Part shown: positions 32,633 to 39,832 of the stretch, in pieces | Layout: each line of letters opens with the position of its first letter | How positions within the stretch are numbered: position 1 is the stretch's first letter | From: Allocoleopsis sp036703385 | Lineage (GTDB): Bacteria > Cyanobacteriota > Cyanobacteriia > Cyanobacteriales > Coleofasciculaceae | Direction: 5' to 3' | Assembly (NCBI RefSeq): GCF_036703385.1 | Contig: NZ_DATNPA010000295.1 | Location: 1-64,000, forward strand | Length of the DNA stretch: 64,000 nt | Program-made: the position numbers and the translations under genes | Notes under the pieces: generated by a model | The model's database searches: none | The model's input: the letters and a program-made list of their open reading frames with translations, nothing else | Told to the model about the DNA's origin: nothing

Positions 32633-33330
32633 TTGATGAATCACGGAAAGCATATTTAAAGCGTTTAACACAAGATGTGCTGAACCAATTGCAGGGCAAA
32701 AGTCTTTCAGAGTATCTGACTCAAGTCGATGCCTCAGATGAAGCGACTGAATTTCAATTTCAAGAGTGTAAGCCTAGTGTTGATGCAGGTGTTGGCACAA
32801 GTTGTTCTGCATTGATGGAGTGGACAAACAGACAAATACGAGAAATACTCGATGCTACAGCCTTGCCACCAAATTTTTTGCAAGGCTCCTCCCGCGATCA
32901 TTACCGAGAAGCTCAACAGCAACAGCACCACTGGATGGCTCTGATTATGGATATCCAGTTAGTTGTAAATGTAAGACAAGAGGACGCGATCTCGACTGCC
33001 AGAGAGTTACGCGATCGCTATCCCAATATGTCTCTTACTGAAATACGAGAATCTATCCGAGCAGGCGCTTTACGTCAAACTCCGTCAGGTCGATATTTCA
33101 TTTCTCCTCTCTGGCTGGAGAGGAACTATTTGCGCGGGTCTATGCATCAGGCTGAATCTGTGGCTGACGTACTCAACCGCTTGGCGACAGGTGAAAAACT
33201 CGAAGCAATTGGCGATCGCGCTTGCAAAAACAACGCCCAATCTCCCTACCTTCGCTGTGCAGTTAACCCCTGCGGCCCATGCGAAGAATGTAGTTATTTC
33301 GAGGAGGAGGTACGCGATCACGATGAATAA
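32629..33330 (+). CDS. DUF6464-type protein, 233 aa
   Basis: The C-terminal SPYLRCAVNPCGPCEECSYFE (around 205-225) is the hallmark of the cyanobacterial DUF6464 family, a four-Cys cluster that probably binds metal. The N-terminal 180 residues are helical (WTNRQIREILDATALP). A broken copy of the cysteine segment lies downstream at 33733-33828. Function unknown. Its stop overlaps the next ATG. Confidence 0.75.
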   Translation: MIDESRKAYLKRLTQDVLNQLQGKSLSEYLTQVDASDEATEFQFQECKPSVDAGVGTSCSALMEWTNRQIREILDATALPPNFLQGSSRDHYREAQQQQHHWMALIMDIQLVVNVRQEDAISTARELRDRYPNMSLTEIRESIRAGALRQTPSGRYFISPLWLERNYLRGSMHQAESVADVLNRLATGEKLEAIGDRACKNNAQSPYLRCAVNPCGPCEECSYFEEEVRDHDE

Positions 33331-33721
33331 CTTAACACCTAAACAAGAAGTGAACCTGTTGGTAACGAGGTTTGGTAGTAGCGGAGGCGTGATTGTGACA
33401 CTTAAAAATGCAGACGCAAGGAAACTTCTAGATGTGCTTGAGCTTTTAAGAAACGTATCGGTCGATGTGTCTTTAGAAAAACAATCGATTGCCCACAAGA
33501 TTCAAGCTTTGTTGTCCAAAGAACGGTCTGTTGATATGACGGCTTCCGAGTTGATAACGGATATGGATGACGATGAACTTGGATGGGCAATAGCTCAGGA
33601 AGATCCTCGAATAGGGTGTATCAAGGGCTTTGCTTTAGATCCAAAGCTTTTTAATTATTTGCGTCGGGAGCGTCCTCGCGCTTTAGCAATAGCTGATGAA
33701 GTAATTCGTTTAAGTCGCTAA
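33323..33721 (+). CDS. hypothetical protein, 132 aa
   Basis: ATG 33323 overlaps the DUF6464 stop (GATGAATAA), which fixes the start; the frame is open further upstream but would overlap far. Helical; DMDDDELGWAIAQEDPRIG is acidic. Not recognised. Confidence 0.55.
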   Translation: MNNLTPKQEVNLLVTRFGSSGGVIVTLKNADARKLLDVLELLRNVSVDVSLEKQSIAHKIQALLSKERSVDMTASELITDMDDDELGWAIAQEDPRIGCIKGFALDPKLFNYLRRERPRALAIADEVIRLSR

Positions 33722-33732
33722 ATACCGTGTAA

Positions 33733-33828
33733 CACACGCACTTCGACGCACAGTCTCCTTACCACCCCTGCGGTTCGTGTGAAGGCTGTATTTATTTTGA
33801 GGTATGTGATCGCAATAAATGTACTTGA
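33733..33828 (+). pseudogene. remnant of a DUF6464 cysteine segment
   Basis: An open stretch with no start codon reads AQSPYHPCGSCEGCIYFEV, matching the AQSPY...NPCGPCEECSYFEEE end of the gene at 32629 but lacking six residues between SPY and PCG. It ends in a TGA supplied by the palindromic repeat at 33826-33844. Best read as a decayed duplicate left after insertion of the 33323 gene or tandem duplication. Confidence 0.6.
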
Positions 33829-33844
33829 CAACTGTTAGTTGTCA
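33826..33844. repeat. TGACAACT palindrome, copy 5
   Basis: TGACAACTGTTAGTTGTCA. It gives the TGA of the DUF6464 remnant (plus) and, through its centre, the TAA of the small-terminase-like gene (minus, 33835-33837). Confidence 0.9.
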
Positions 33845-34413
33845 ATCGGTACTTCCACAACCTCTTCTACTGGAGCTTCAACTGTGACAGGTTGAGGCTC
33901 TTCTGCTTTTGGTTCCTCCACAATCCCCAATATCCGTTTCCTAATCGAATCTGCCATCTCTTCTGACAACCCACGCTGTGATGTCATCCGCTCACTACCA
34001 TGCGCGATTGTCTTGGTCTGACTCTCTGTAATGCCAGCTAATTTGATTACGCGATCGCACGCCGCCAATTTATCAACATCACGCTTCCCGTTTTTCATGA
34101 TGTCGATGATTGTATCTACGGCATCAACCGCAGCATTTTTCAGTTTCTCATCAATCTCAGTGAAGATAACTCGCGTTCGTGTCGCCCGGAACTCCTCTTT
34201 TACTTGGATGCTGGTTTCTTCCCTGGCTCGCAATCGAGACGCGATCGCATCTTGTACATGAGGTCTTCCTAAAAACTTATATCCGGTACCTCTGGATATA
34301 TTTGCTACCTTACAAGCTTGTGTGTGATTCCCCCCATCTGTTAGTGCTGCGACGAATTTCTCCTCGTCTTCTGATAACCCTCTTGGTGTTTTCGGTACTC
34401 TGCGCGATCGCAT
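33835..34413 (-). CDS. terS-like: terminase small subunit-like protein
   Basis: 192 residues. LSEDEEKFVAALTDGGNHTQACKVANISRGTGYKFLGRPHVQDAI is the typical small-terminase HTH (recognises packaging DNA), followed by a helical oligomerisation region with KNAAVDAVDTIIDIMKNGKR and an acidic Glu/Val-rich tail. It is separated from the large terminase by four plus-strand genes, an unusual arrangement. No clear ribosome site before ATG 34413. Confidence 0.7.
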   Translation of the reverse strand: MRSRRVPKTPRGLSEDEEKFVAALTDGGNHTQACKVANISRGTGYKFLGRPHVQDAIASRLRAREETSIQVKEEFRATRTRVIFTEIDEKLKNAAVDAVDTIIDIMKNGKRDVDKLAACDRVIKLAGITESQTKTIAHGSERMTSQRGLSEEMADSIRKRILGIVEEPKAEEPQPVTVEAPVEEVVEVPIDN

Positions 34414-34567
34414 TCGATGAACACTGTTCTTTTAAGTGTGAATACAACTGTTCAAAAGTGTAAACGATCTGCTCACTGAATGCGTACAAGATGCTAGATA
34501 TACCTTCTGTCTCGTTGATAAACTTACCACCTCTCTCCCTGCCTACCAGCCTGATCGCGTCACACAC
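34310..34567 (-). CDS. possible 85-aa protein
   Basis: Frame beginning MCDAIRLVGRERGGKFINET with SSILYAFSEQIVYTFEQLYSH in the middle. Protein-like composition, but the last third overlaps the small-terminase start by 104 bases in another frame and becomes Arg-rich. It may be a short real gene with an overextended tail, or noncoding. Confidence 0.3.
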   Translation of the reverse strand: MCDAIRLVGRERGGKFINETEGISSILYAFSEQIVYTFEQLYSHLKEQCSSNAIAQSTENTKRVIRRRGEIRRSTNRWGESHTSL

Positions 34568-35103
34568 TTAGACGCTTTGTGTATCAATTAAATTCTAAAA
34601 TTCAGTATAAATACCGATTACAGTGTAGGTAGATAGAGAGATAGTGGAGATGTGCCGAAGGTCTATCTAGTCAACTGGCACAGCAACTGTCACAAGGGAG
34701 GCAAAGAGACGGCAATCTAATATAGACACGCGATCTGCTGATAAGCAGCAGCGCTTCGCGATCGCGTAACTCTCTTGCGATTGACGGGCATAATGCAACC
34801 ACAGCACAGCAACGGGTCTAGCCGGCTGTAGGTAGAGCCAAGGGTTAGCGGTAGGGAGTAAGAACCTTGAAAGCTTAATAGACTGCTAGGACGCCTTTAA
34901 GGAGGTTCTAAAGGTAGATTACTCACCTCTATGTATGGTGTAGCGCTGCTTAGTCCCTAGTTAGTCCCCTGTAGGCATCCGGCACAGAGTGCTTGTAAGT
35001 CCTACATTGATATACGCGATCACATAGTGCCTAAGACGCTGTGCAAGTCAGCGCGATCGCATCCGGTCTGCATTACCGGCTATTCAAATCACGAGGTAAC
35101 TGA
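34568..35103 (+). ncRNA. 536-base noncoding leader with a predicted pseudoknot
   Basis: No gene seen. TAGATAGA (34630-34637) pairs with TCTATCTA (34662-34669) while TGTGCC (34651-34656) pairs with GGCACA (34677-34682); the two stems interleave, forming an H-type pseudoknot. Further on, CTGCT-GATA-AGCAG (34735-34748) and CCTTTA...TAAAGG (34894-34914, with AGGAGG in the loop) can form hairpins. The region leads into the plus-strand block starting at 35104 and is probably its promoter and structured 5' leader. Confidence 0.45.
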
Positions 35104-35616
35104 ATGAGTAACGCAATCAATAGTAACGGTTCCAAGACAGTTTCTGATTCTGTAACAGATGCTAAGGAACTCAAAAAGCAACAGCTACTAGAAGCTAAAC
35201 GCGCTAAGGAAGCTGAGAAAGTGCAACAGGAGTCTTGGGAGGAATTGGATTATACACCCTGTAAAACAATCCACCAAGCAATGCTCATCATGATGGGTGA
35301 GAGAGTTGAGCATTCCGAAGCTGTAAAAGGGTTATGCGCGATCGGGAAGGTCATACTACAAATAGGCGACAAGCGTATGGACTTCGGGATGATGACACGC
35401 GAGACACTCCAGATCGACGCAGAAGCTATGACACGGTGCTTTGAGTGTGGTTTTGAGTCAGAGGATGTAATCGCGATCGCGCAAGATGCTAAAAAAGCAT
35501 GGTGTTTAGGCTACAAAACCCAGGAATCGCTAGACAAGGCTAATCGGGATAAAGTAAAGCGTCAAAGCAAAATTGATAAGCAGAAAGCGCTGCTAGACAA
35601 GCTTAAGGGTAAGTAA
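35104..35616 (+). CDS. hypothetical protein, 170 aa
   Basis: Start fixed by the leader CACGAGGTAAC four bases... upstream of ATG (ACTGAATG context). N-terminal coiled coil rich in Lys/Glu (KELKKQQLLEAKRAKEAEK), central TIHQAMLIMMGERVEHSEAV and a CFECGFE pair. Not recognised. First gene of the large plus-strand block. Confidence 0.6.
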   Translation: MSNAINSNGSKTVSDSVTDAKELKKQQLLEAKRAKEAEKVQQESWEELDYTPCKTIHQAMLIMMGERVEHSEAVKGLCAIGKVILQIGDKRMDFGMMTRETLQIDAEAMTRCFECGFESEDVIAIAQDAKKAWCLGYKTQESLDKANRDKVKRQSKIDKQKALLDKLKGK

Positions 35617-35674
35617 TCGTTGTCTATCGTCCACCTTATGACCCATGCTAGGCAACTGGTAGGGGTGATTCACC

Positions 35675-36139
35675 ATGTCTACAGCACTCTCTCAAAACGT
35701 CGGTAAGCGTACCAATGGCAAGAAACGCACTCATGCCAATGTCGCGGATATCAATGCGCGATCGCGTACACGCTACCACAGCGACACTGGAAGCGCTTAT
35801 ACAGTTGTCAATTCATCCGGTTTAATCAAGGTTGAATTTGCTCAAACAGGTAGCCGCCATGAGGTAACGCGATCAGCAACCGTTGGAACGCTTACAGAGT
35901 CAGGCTTTAAAAGCCATGCTGCGATTGCGTTTATGGGACATCATATTTCCTGGGAAGACTTAGTTGCGTTAATTGGCATGAGCCAGGAAGCGCTTATGCG
36001 AAGCGTGGCAAAGTTTGCGCGATCGCAATTCTATCAAGGTTCTGGCGTCTCCTCTACATCCCGCTATTCCCACGAGGTAAGGAATAGGCAGAAACGCGAT
36101 TGCGCCAAGCGTCAAGCCAAAGGAATTCGGATCTGTTAA
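35675..36139 (+). CDS. hypothetical protein, 154 aa
   Basis: Basic at both ends (KRTNGKKRTHANVADINARSR; RQKRDCAKRQAKGIR), with a central HISWEDLVALIGMSQEALM segment. Possibly nucleic-acid binding. Not recognised. Its TAA stop is the first triplet of the palindromic repeat at 36137. Confidence 0.5.
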   Translation: MSTALSQNVGKRTNGKKRTHANVADINARSRTRYHSDTGSAYTVVNSSGLIKVEFAQTGSRHEVTRSATVGTLTESGFKSHAAIAFMGHHISWEDLVALIGMSQEALMRSVAKFARSQFYQGSGVSSTSRYSHEVRNRQKRDCAKRQAKGIRIC

Positions 36140-36155
36140 CAACTGATAGTTGTCA
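36137..36155. repeat. TGACAACT palindrome, copy 6 (variant)
   Basis: TAACAACTGATAGTTGTCA; the first arm has TAA instead of TGA, and that TAA is the stop codon of the gene ending at 36139. Confidence 0.8.
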
Positions 36156-36157
36156 TT

Positions 36158-36187
36158 CACCCACCTCTTAACGGGGGTGGGTGTTTT
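36158..36187 (+). terminator. intrinsic terminator
   Basis: CACCCACC (36158-36165) pairs with GGTGGGTG and is followed by TTTTGTTGTG. It ends the 35104-36139 transcript directly after the palindromic repeat. Confidence 0.75.
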
Positions 36188-36264
36188 GTTGTGCCTATAA
36201 ATCGACAGGCTACAGGTTTGGCTTCACCAGATCTGTACCTAGTCCATTTCACGAGGTAACTGCA

Positions 36265-36507
36265 ATGTGTATCTATATTCCCAGCCATGTAGCCAAACTC
36301 ATCTTGGTTGATGAACAACCAACACGTGATCGCGCTCGGTACTACTACCGCCTATGTCGTCATGACGGTGCTGACATTCTCCTGAAGACTGGAGCCAAAC
36401 TTTATTACAGTCGTGATCGCGGCTTCTCTATCTCTGGTTATGACCGTTCTGGCTCAGATGTCCTCCCATACGTCGAAGAGTATGATCTAGGGTATCTAGT
36501 CGCTTGA
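36265..36507 (+). CDS. hypothetical protein, 80 aa
   Basis: ATG 36265 follows the shared leader CACGAGGTAACTGC. MCIYIPSHVAKLILVDEQPT then a Tyr/Arg-rich part and KLYYSRDRGFSISGYDRSG, beta-rich. Function unknown. Confidence 0.6.
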   Translation: MCIYIPSHVAKLILVDEQPTRDRARYYYRLCRHDGADILLKTGAKLYYSRDRGFSISGYDRSGSDVLPYVEEYDLGYLVA

Positions 36508-36526
36508 TATTTTCCCGCGTTTTTGG

Positions 36527-36599
36527 GTGTCTAACGAAAGAATGCGGGTTTCAGGTTCATCATAACCCTACCTGAATAAAACCCCGTATTTTTAGACAC
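36527..36599 (+). ncRNA. imperfect long stem-loop
   Basis: GTGTCTAA (36527-36534) pairs with TTAGACAC (36592-36599); inside, CGGGTTTCAGGT pairs with ACCTGAATAAAACCCCG apart from a bulge. The closed structure lies just after the gene ending at 36507 and may be a terminator, a processing site or a structured RNA. Confidence 0.4.
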
Positions 36600-36623
36600 T
36601 TGAACGAATTTCCGTTGTTTCAT

Positions 36624-36655
36624 CCCTCGGTCTACGCGATCGAGGGTGTCTTTTT
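36624..36655 (+). terminator. intrinsic terminator
   Basis: CCCTCG (36624-36629) pairs with CGAGGG (36641-36646), followed by TGTCTTTTTG. Ends plus-strand transcription before the small minus-strand gene. Confidence 0.6.
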
Positions 36656-36740
36656 GACCCCTATGAAATACCAAACAATATCATGCGTAACAAAATCTTA
36701 CCCGCCCAAGTTGTGTGACGCGATCGCGCATCAACCCATT

Positions 36741-36759
36741 TGACAACTAACCGTTGTCA
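36741..36759. repeat. TGACAACT palindrome, copy 7
   Basis: TGACAACTAACCGTTGTCA. The right arm supplies the TGA stop of the minus-strand gene 36757-36927. Confidence 0.85.
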
Positions 36760-36927
36760 TCGCGATCGCCTAGCATCAACCACATTCGCATACAAAGCCC
36801 TCAGTTGTCGCAGTGCCTGCACTCGGCTTCTGGGGGATTTGCTCATACGCAAGCCGCGATCGCTTACCACGTAAAACCTGCTGCGTGTTCCTCGCCGGCT
36901 TCTAATTCGCTGTAGATGGTAGGGCAT
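36757..36927 (-). CDS. small basic phage protein, 56 aa
   Basis: MPYHLQRIRSRRGTRSRFYVV then SDRGLRMSKSPRSRVQALRQLRALYANV. The layout (short beta hairpin, 'xSKxPxxxxxAxxQLRALY' helix) matches a family of tiny proteins widespread in large phages, whose role is unknown. ATG 36927 is preferred over an earlier ATG at 36945. Confidence 0.65.
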   Translation of the reverse strand: MPYHLQRIRSRRGTRSRFYVVSDRGLRMSKSPRSRVQALRQLRALYANVVDARRSR

Positions 36928-37046
36928 TGCTGGCAACTCCTCCAAATATGCATCCCTGTATTATCTTCCCATTTCTACCGTTTATTGAACTTGACTCAGG
37001 TTCAATTGATTGAGTATGATAGTGTTACGGGTTCAGTAAACCTTAA

Positions 37047-37277
37047 ATGGAGGGAGTTACGAAAAAATACAAGGGTCGAGGTGGAAAACGACCGGGAGCA
37101 GGAGGAAAACCTACTTGGAAACTGGGGAAAACTCAGACCATTCGAGTGCCAGTCACGATCGCGCACCAGCTTGCCGCTCTCTCACGAGAAATCGATGTCA
37201 ATACATTGTCTGAGAAGGATGCGATCGCGCTAATCGAAGAACTCATCCTCATAGTCCGCGAGAAGTCGGACTTTTAG
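37047..37277 (+). CDS. ribbon-helix-helix-like protein, 76 aa
   Basis: A basic Gly-rich arm (KGRGGKRPGAGGKPTWKLG) leads into KTQTIRVPVTIAHQLAALSREID, the strand and first helix of an RHH fold. Probably a small DNA-binding regulator. The same kind of arm (GGKRSGAGRPST) opens the protein at 43357. TTGACTCAGG-like and TATGAT elements upstream could be its promoter. Confidence 0.6.
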   Translation: MEGVTKKYKGRGGKRPGAGGKPTWKLGKTQTIRVPVTIAHQLAALSREIDVNTLSEKDAIALIEELILIVREKSDF

Positions 37278-37307
37278 CTAACGAAACAGAATCAAAGCGA
37301 GGTAACA

Positions 37308-37511
37308 ATGCTGGACGAATCAACAGAAGCACTTGTAAGTCTTGAGATGTTCTACTTGCAAGAGAGGTTAGAAGAACAGCGCAAAGATTATCTTCTTTTG
37401 CATTACGGCAAACGCATCAACTTACGGAAGTCGTGGCGCAAAGCAAAAATTATAGAGGCGATATTGGTGCATGAGGCAAACATATTGCGACTTGACGCGG
37501 CATGTAACTAA
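37308..37511 (+). CDS. hypothetical protein, 67 aa
   Basis: Leader GCGAGGTAACA precedes ATG 37308. Helical: LEMFYLQERLEEQRKDYLLLH followed by a basic KRINLRKSWRKAKIIEA. Not recognised. Confidence 0.5.
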   Translation: MLDESTEALVSLEMFYLQERLEEQRKDYLLLHYGKRINLRKSWRKAKIIEAILVHEANILRLDAACN

Positions 37512-37555
37512 CCCAAACAAGAAACGCGATCGCGTGGATGAAATCCCAAAGAGAC

Positions 37556-37574
37556 TGACATCGATGAGTTGTCA
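37556..37574. repeat. TGACAACT palindrome, copy 8 (variant)
   Basis: TGACATCGATGAGTTGTCA; nearly identical to the copy at 41262-41280, and both are followed by CAGCGCGATC. No gene ends here. Confidence 0.7.
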
Positions 37575-37589
37575 GCGCGATCAAATATC

Positions 37590-37647
37590 TCCCGCCTGAT
37601 GAGACTCGCCAATAGTCGAAACTCCTCGGTATTGAGGAGTCGCGGGA
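37590..37647 (+). ncRNA. hammerhead ribozyme (type I)
   Basis: All conserved parts are present in order: stem I strand TCCCGC (37590-37595), CTGATGA (37596-37602), stem II GACT-CGCCAAT-AGTC (37603-37617), GAAA (37618-37621), stem III CTCCTC-GGTATT-GAGGAG (37622-37639), then TC (37640-37641) and the closing stem I strand GCGGGA (37642-37647). A15.1 pairs with U16.1 and the cleavage site is GUC, after C37641. Helix I is open, so type I. Self-cleavage would leave a 5'-hydroxyl end about 40 bases ahead of the next gene. Confidence 0.9.
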
Positions 37648-37681
37648 AGCTGCATTCAACCCGCACAACACACGAGGTAAC

Positions 37682-38907
37682 ATGAGCAAATTCAACAAGT
37701 TTCTACACAATAGAAAAATCACCATGCAACTAAATTTATTTGATGACACGCGACTCACACAACAGGAAGCGGTGGATTTAACAGCAGAATACTTGGCGGA
37801 CTACTTCACCAGCTACAAACACGTCGCGATCGCGTTTAGTGGTGGCAAGGATTCCTCCGCTACGGTTTCAACCGTCATTCACCTGATTGAATCTGGTAGA
37901 GTACCCAAGCCAGAAAAGCTAACCGTGGTGTATGCCGACACTCGCCAAGAGTTACCCCCACTACATTTTTCAGCAATGGCGATTTTAGAGGAGGTGCGGA
38001 GGCGGGGGTTTGAGACCAAAATAGCAGTTGCTCCAATTGACAAGCGATTCTTGGTTTATATGTTAGGTCGAGGCGTCCCCCGCCGAACAACGGTACCCTG
38101 CGATGGTGTACTAGGCAAATCAAGGTAGAGCCGATGATGCACGTCTTAGTTGAGCAGATTGAAAACTTGCCAGCAGGGGAACGGTTACTGATGCTCACTG
38201 GCGTTCGGTTAGGTGAAAGTGCTGTACGCGATCGCAGAATCTATACCAGTTGCTCTAAAGATGGTGGTGAATGCGGTCAAGGCTGGTTCCAATCCTCCAC
38301 ATATGATCGCACGGATACCTTTGCTCCCATCATCCATTGGCGGGTTTGTCACGTTTGGGAGTGGCTGATTACAGGGGAGTTAGAACACGGGTTTCCCACA
38401 ATGGCGGTAGCCGAAGCATATGGAGGTGATGAGAATTTAGAAGCTTCTGCTAGAACTGGATGTATCGGTTGCCCTTTGACTCAAGAGGATTTAGCGCTTG
38501 ATCGCGTAATTGCGATGCCCCAGTGGAGTTATCTCGCTCCACTCAAAAAGCTCAAGCCAATTTACCGTGAGATGCGGGGATTCCAGCATCGCTTGCAGAA
38601 GGATGGCACTGAGCGAAAGAAGGACGGTAGTTTGGTGAAAAATCCAGGGCGCAAGGGACCACTGAAACTTGAATCGAGGCTGATGTTCTTGGAGCGGATA
38701 TTGGGTATTCAGCAGGAAGTAAATACCTACGCGATCGCAAACAATCGCCCCACAATCAGCTTGATTAATAACGAGGAGGAAAACCGGATTCGAGAACTAA
38801 TAGAACTTCGCACTTTTCCGGACAAGTGGACAGGTGATGAACCAGGGGGAGAAGAGTTACTCCCTGAAGTTTATCCCTCTGGGGCAATTCAGCCCCTACT
38901 TTGGTGA
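37682..38907 (+). pseudogene. DndC-like PAPS-reductase-family gene with a frame break
   Basis: Two frames together make one protein of this family. The first (37682-38128) has the PP-loop AIAFSGGKDSSATVS and VYADTRQELPP. At the C run 38077-38081 the frame must move back one base: GRGVP then PPNNGTLRWCTRQIKVEPM, the expected Cys motif, joins into the second frame (to 38907) with GVRLGESAVRDRR, DTFAPIIHWRVCHVW and TGCIGCPL. Families: PAPS reductase, DndC and relatives that handle sulfur or phosphorothioate DNA chemistry. The break may be a mutation, sequencing error or recoding. Preceded by the ribozyme and CACGAGGTAAC. Confidence 0.75.
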
Positions 38908-38912
38908 TGAGT

Positions 38913-38931
38913 TAACAACTAATAGTTGTCA
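38913..38931. repeat. TGACAACT palindrome, copy 9 (variant)
   Basis: TAACAACTAATAGTTGTCA, just after the stop of the DndC-like gene and before the methylase-like gene. Confidence 0.85.
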
Positions 38932-38956
38932 GGCGCGATCGCGCTTCATCAACTCC

Positions 38957-38994
38957 GTGTCACAGATGGAACACACTTATATCACAAATGAGAC
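38957..38994 (+). promoter_or_regulatory. GTGTCACAGATGGAACAC element (site E)
   Basis: Plus-strand GTGTCACAGATGGAACAC (38957-38974) plus ATCACAAATGAGAC (38981-38994), nearly identical to the element at 9055-9092 on the other strand. Its internal ATG is the likely start of the methylase-like gene. Confidence 0.5.
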
Positions 38995-39832
38995 TCAATG
39001 GAAGATATCCTGCAAAGCAGCAAAGAAATTAATGCGTCATAAGTTATTGGTGGAAGACGCGATCGCGTCTCTCCAATCTCTAAAATCTACCCACTCAGAA
39101 CCCAGCACCTTAGTTAAATTCCCCGGTGCTGGGGTTTTAAAAGAGGCGGGTATTTTCACTGCTGATAAACCTGCTTGGGTGGTAGAGGCTCGTGAAACTA
39201 TCCAAACCCTCCTCACCCCTACGCAGTTCGCATCACTGCAAAATGTGGGGATGCTCAACCAACACTTCACCAATGCTGCCATTATCCAAGAAATGTGGCA
39301 GTTTGCGTTTGAGTTTACAGGGTATCGCAGACTTAAGGTGTTAGATCCCGGTTGTGGGACATCGGGCTTCTACCGCCACTGTCCACACCCACATCTCATC
39401 CACTATGTTGGGGTGGAGCTGGATGAGGTGACGGCACAAATTGCCAACAAAGTCCATTACGGTGTGGACTACCAAATCTACAACAAGGATTTCCTCAAGT
39501 GGGACTATCCCGTACTGTTTGATGTGGTGATTGGCAATGTCCCATTTGTGAATGGGGTGAAGCGTGTAGTTCTAGATGATCGCAAGGTTAATTTGGGGCT
39601 TCATGCCCAATTCTTTATCAAATCCCTGCGTCATCTAGCACCAGGTGGCTTGCTCCTTTTCCTCACCTCCACCAACACCCTGGATTCTGTGGGTGAGGAT
39701 TATGTGATGTTTCGAGAAATAATGCGCGATCGCGCATTATTTCTCGGTGCCGTTCGTTTACCCTGTGATGGCACAACACACGTTGGAGGTACAGAGGTGA
39801 CAACAGATTTGATTATTCTGCAAAAACGATGA
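38966..39832 (+). CDS. N6-adenine methyltransferase-like protein (DarB-like, N-terminal piece)
   Basis: 288 residues from ATG 38966. LKVLDPGCGTSGFYRH (about 125) is the AdoMet-binding motif and DVVIGNVPF (about 189) is the NPPF catalytic motif in the NVPF form seen in giant methylase-helicase proteins of phages and integrative elements, such as P1 DarB. The region before it, with LTPTQFASLQNVGMLNQHFT, also matches that family. A 4-base overlap (ATGA) joins it to the next gene, which continues the same domain. Predicted to modify or protect DNA together with the SNF2 helicase at 44430. Confidence 0.8.
   Translation: MEHTYITNETQWKISCKAAKKLMRHKLLVEDAIASLQSLKSTHSEPSTLVKFPGAGVLKEAGIFTADKPAWVVEARETIQTLLTPTQFASLQNVGMLNQHFTNAAIIQEMWQFAFEFTGYRRLKVLDPGCGTSGFYRHCPHPHLIHYVGVELDEVTAQIANKVHYGVDYQIYNKDFLKWDYPVLFDVVIGNVPFVNGVKRVVLDDRKVNLGLHAQFFIKSLRHLAPGGLLLFLTSTNTLDSVGEDYVMFREIMRDRALFLGAVRLPCDGTTHVGGTEVTTDLIILQKR

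Noticed and set aside
34568..35103. tRNA genes in the leader region
   Set aside because: No cloverleaf with a T-loop consensus or 7-bp acceptor stem could be found here or elsewhere in the window.
36527..36599. Twister-type ribozyme
   Set aside because: An AATGC string and TAA near the closing stem are suggestive, but the required stems and pseudoknot contacts could not be placed.
37682..38128. Short DndC-like gene as a complete functional protein
   Set aside because: It ends immediately before the conserved Cys motif, which is intact in the shifted frame; a break or recoding explains it better.
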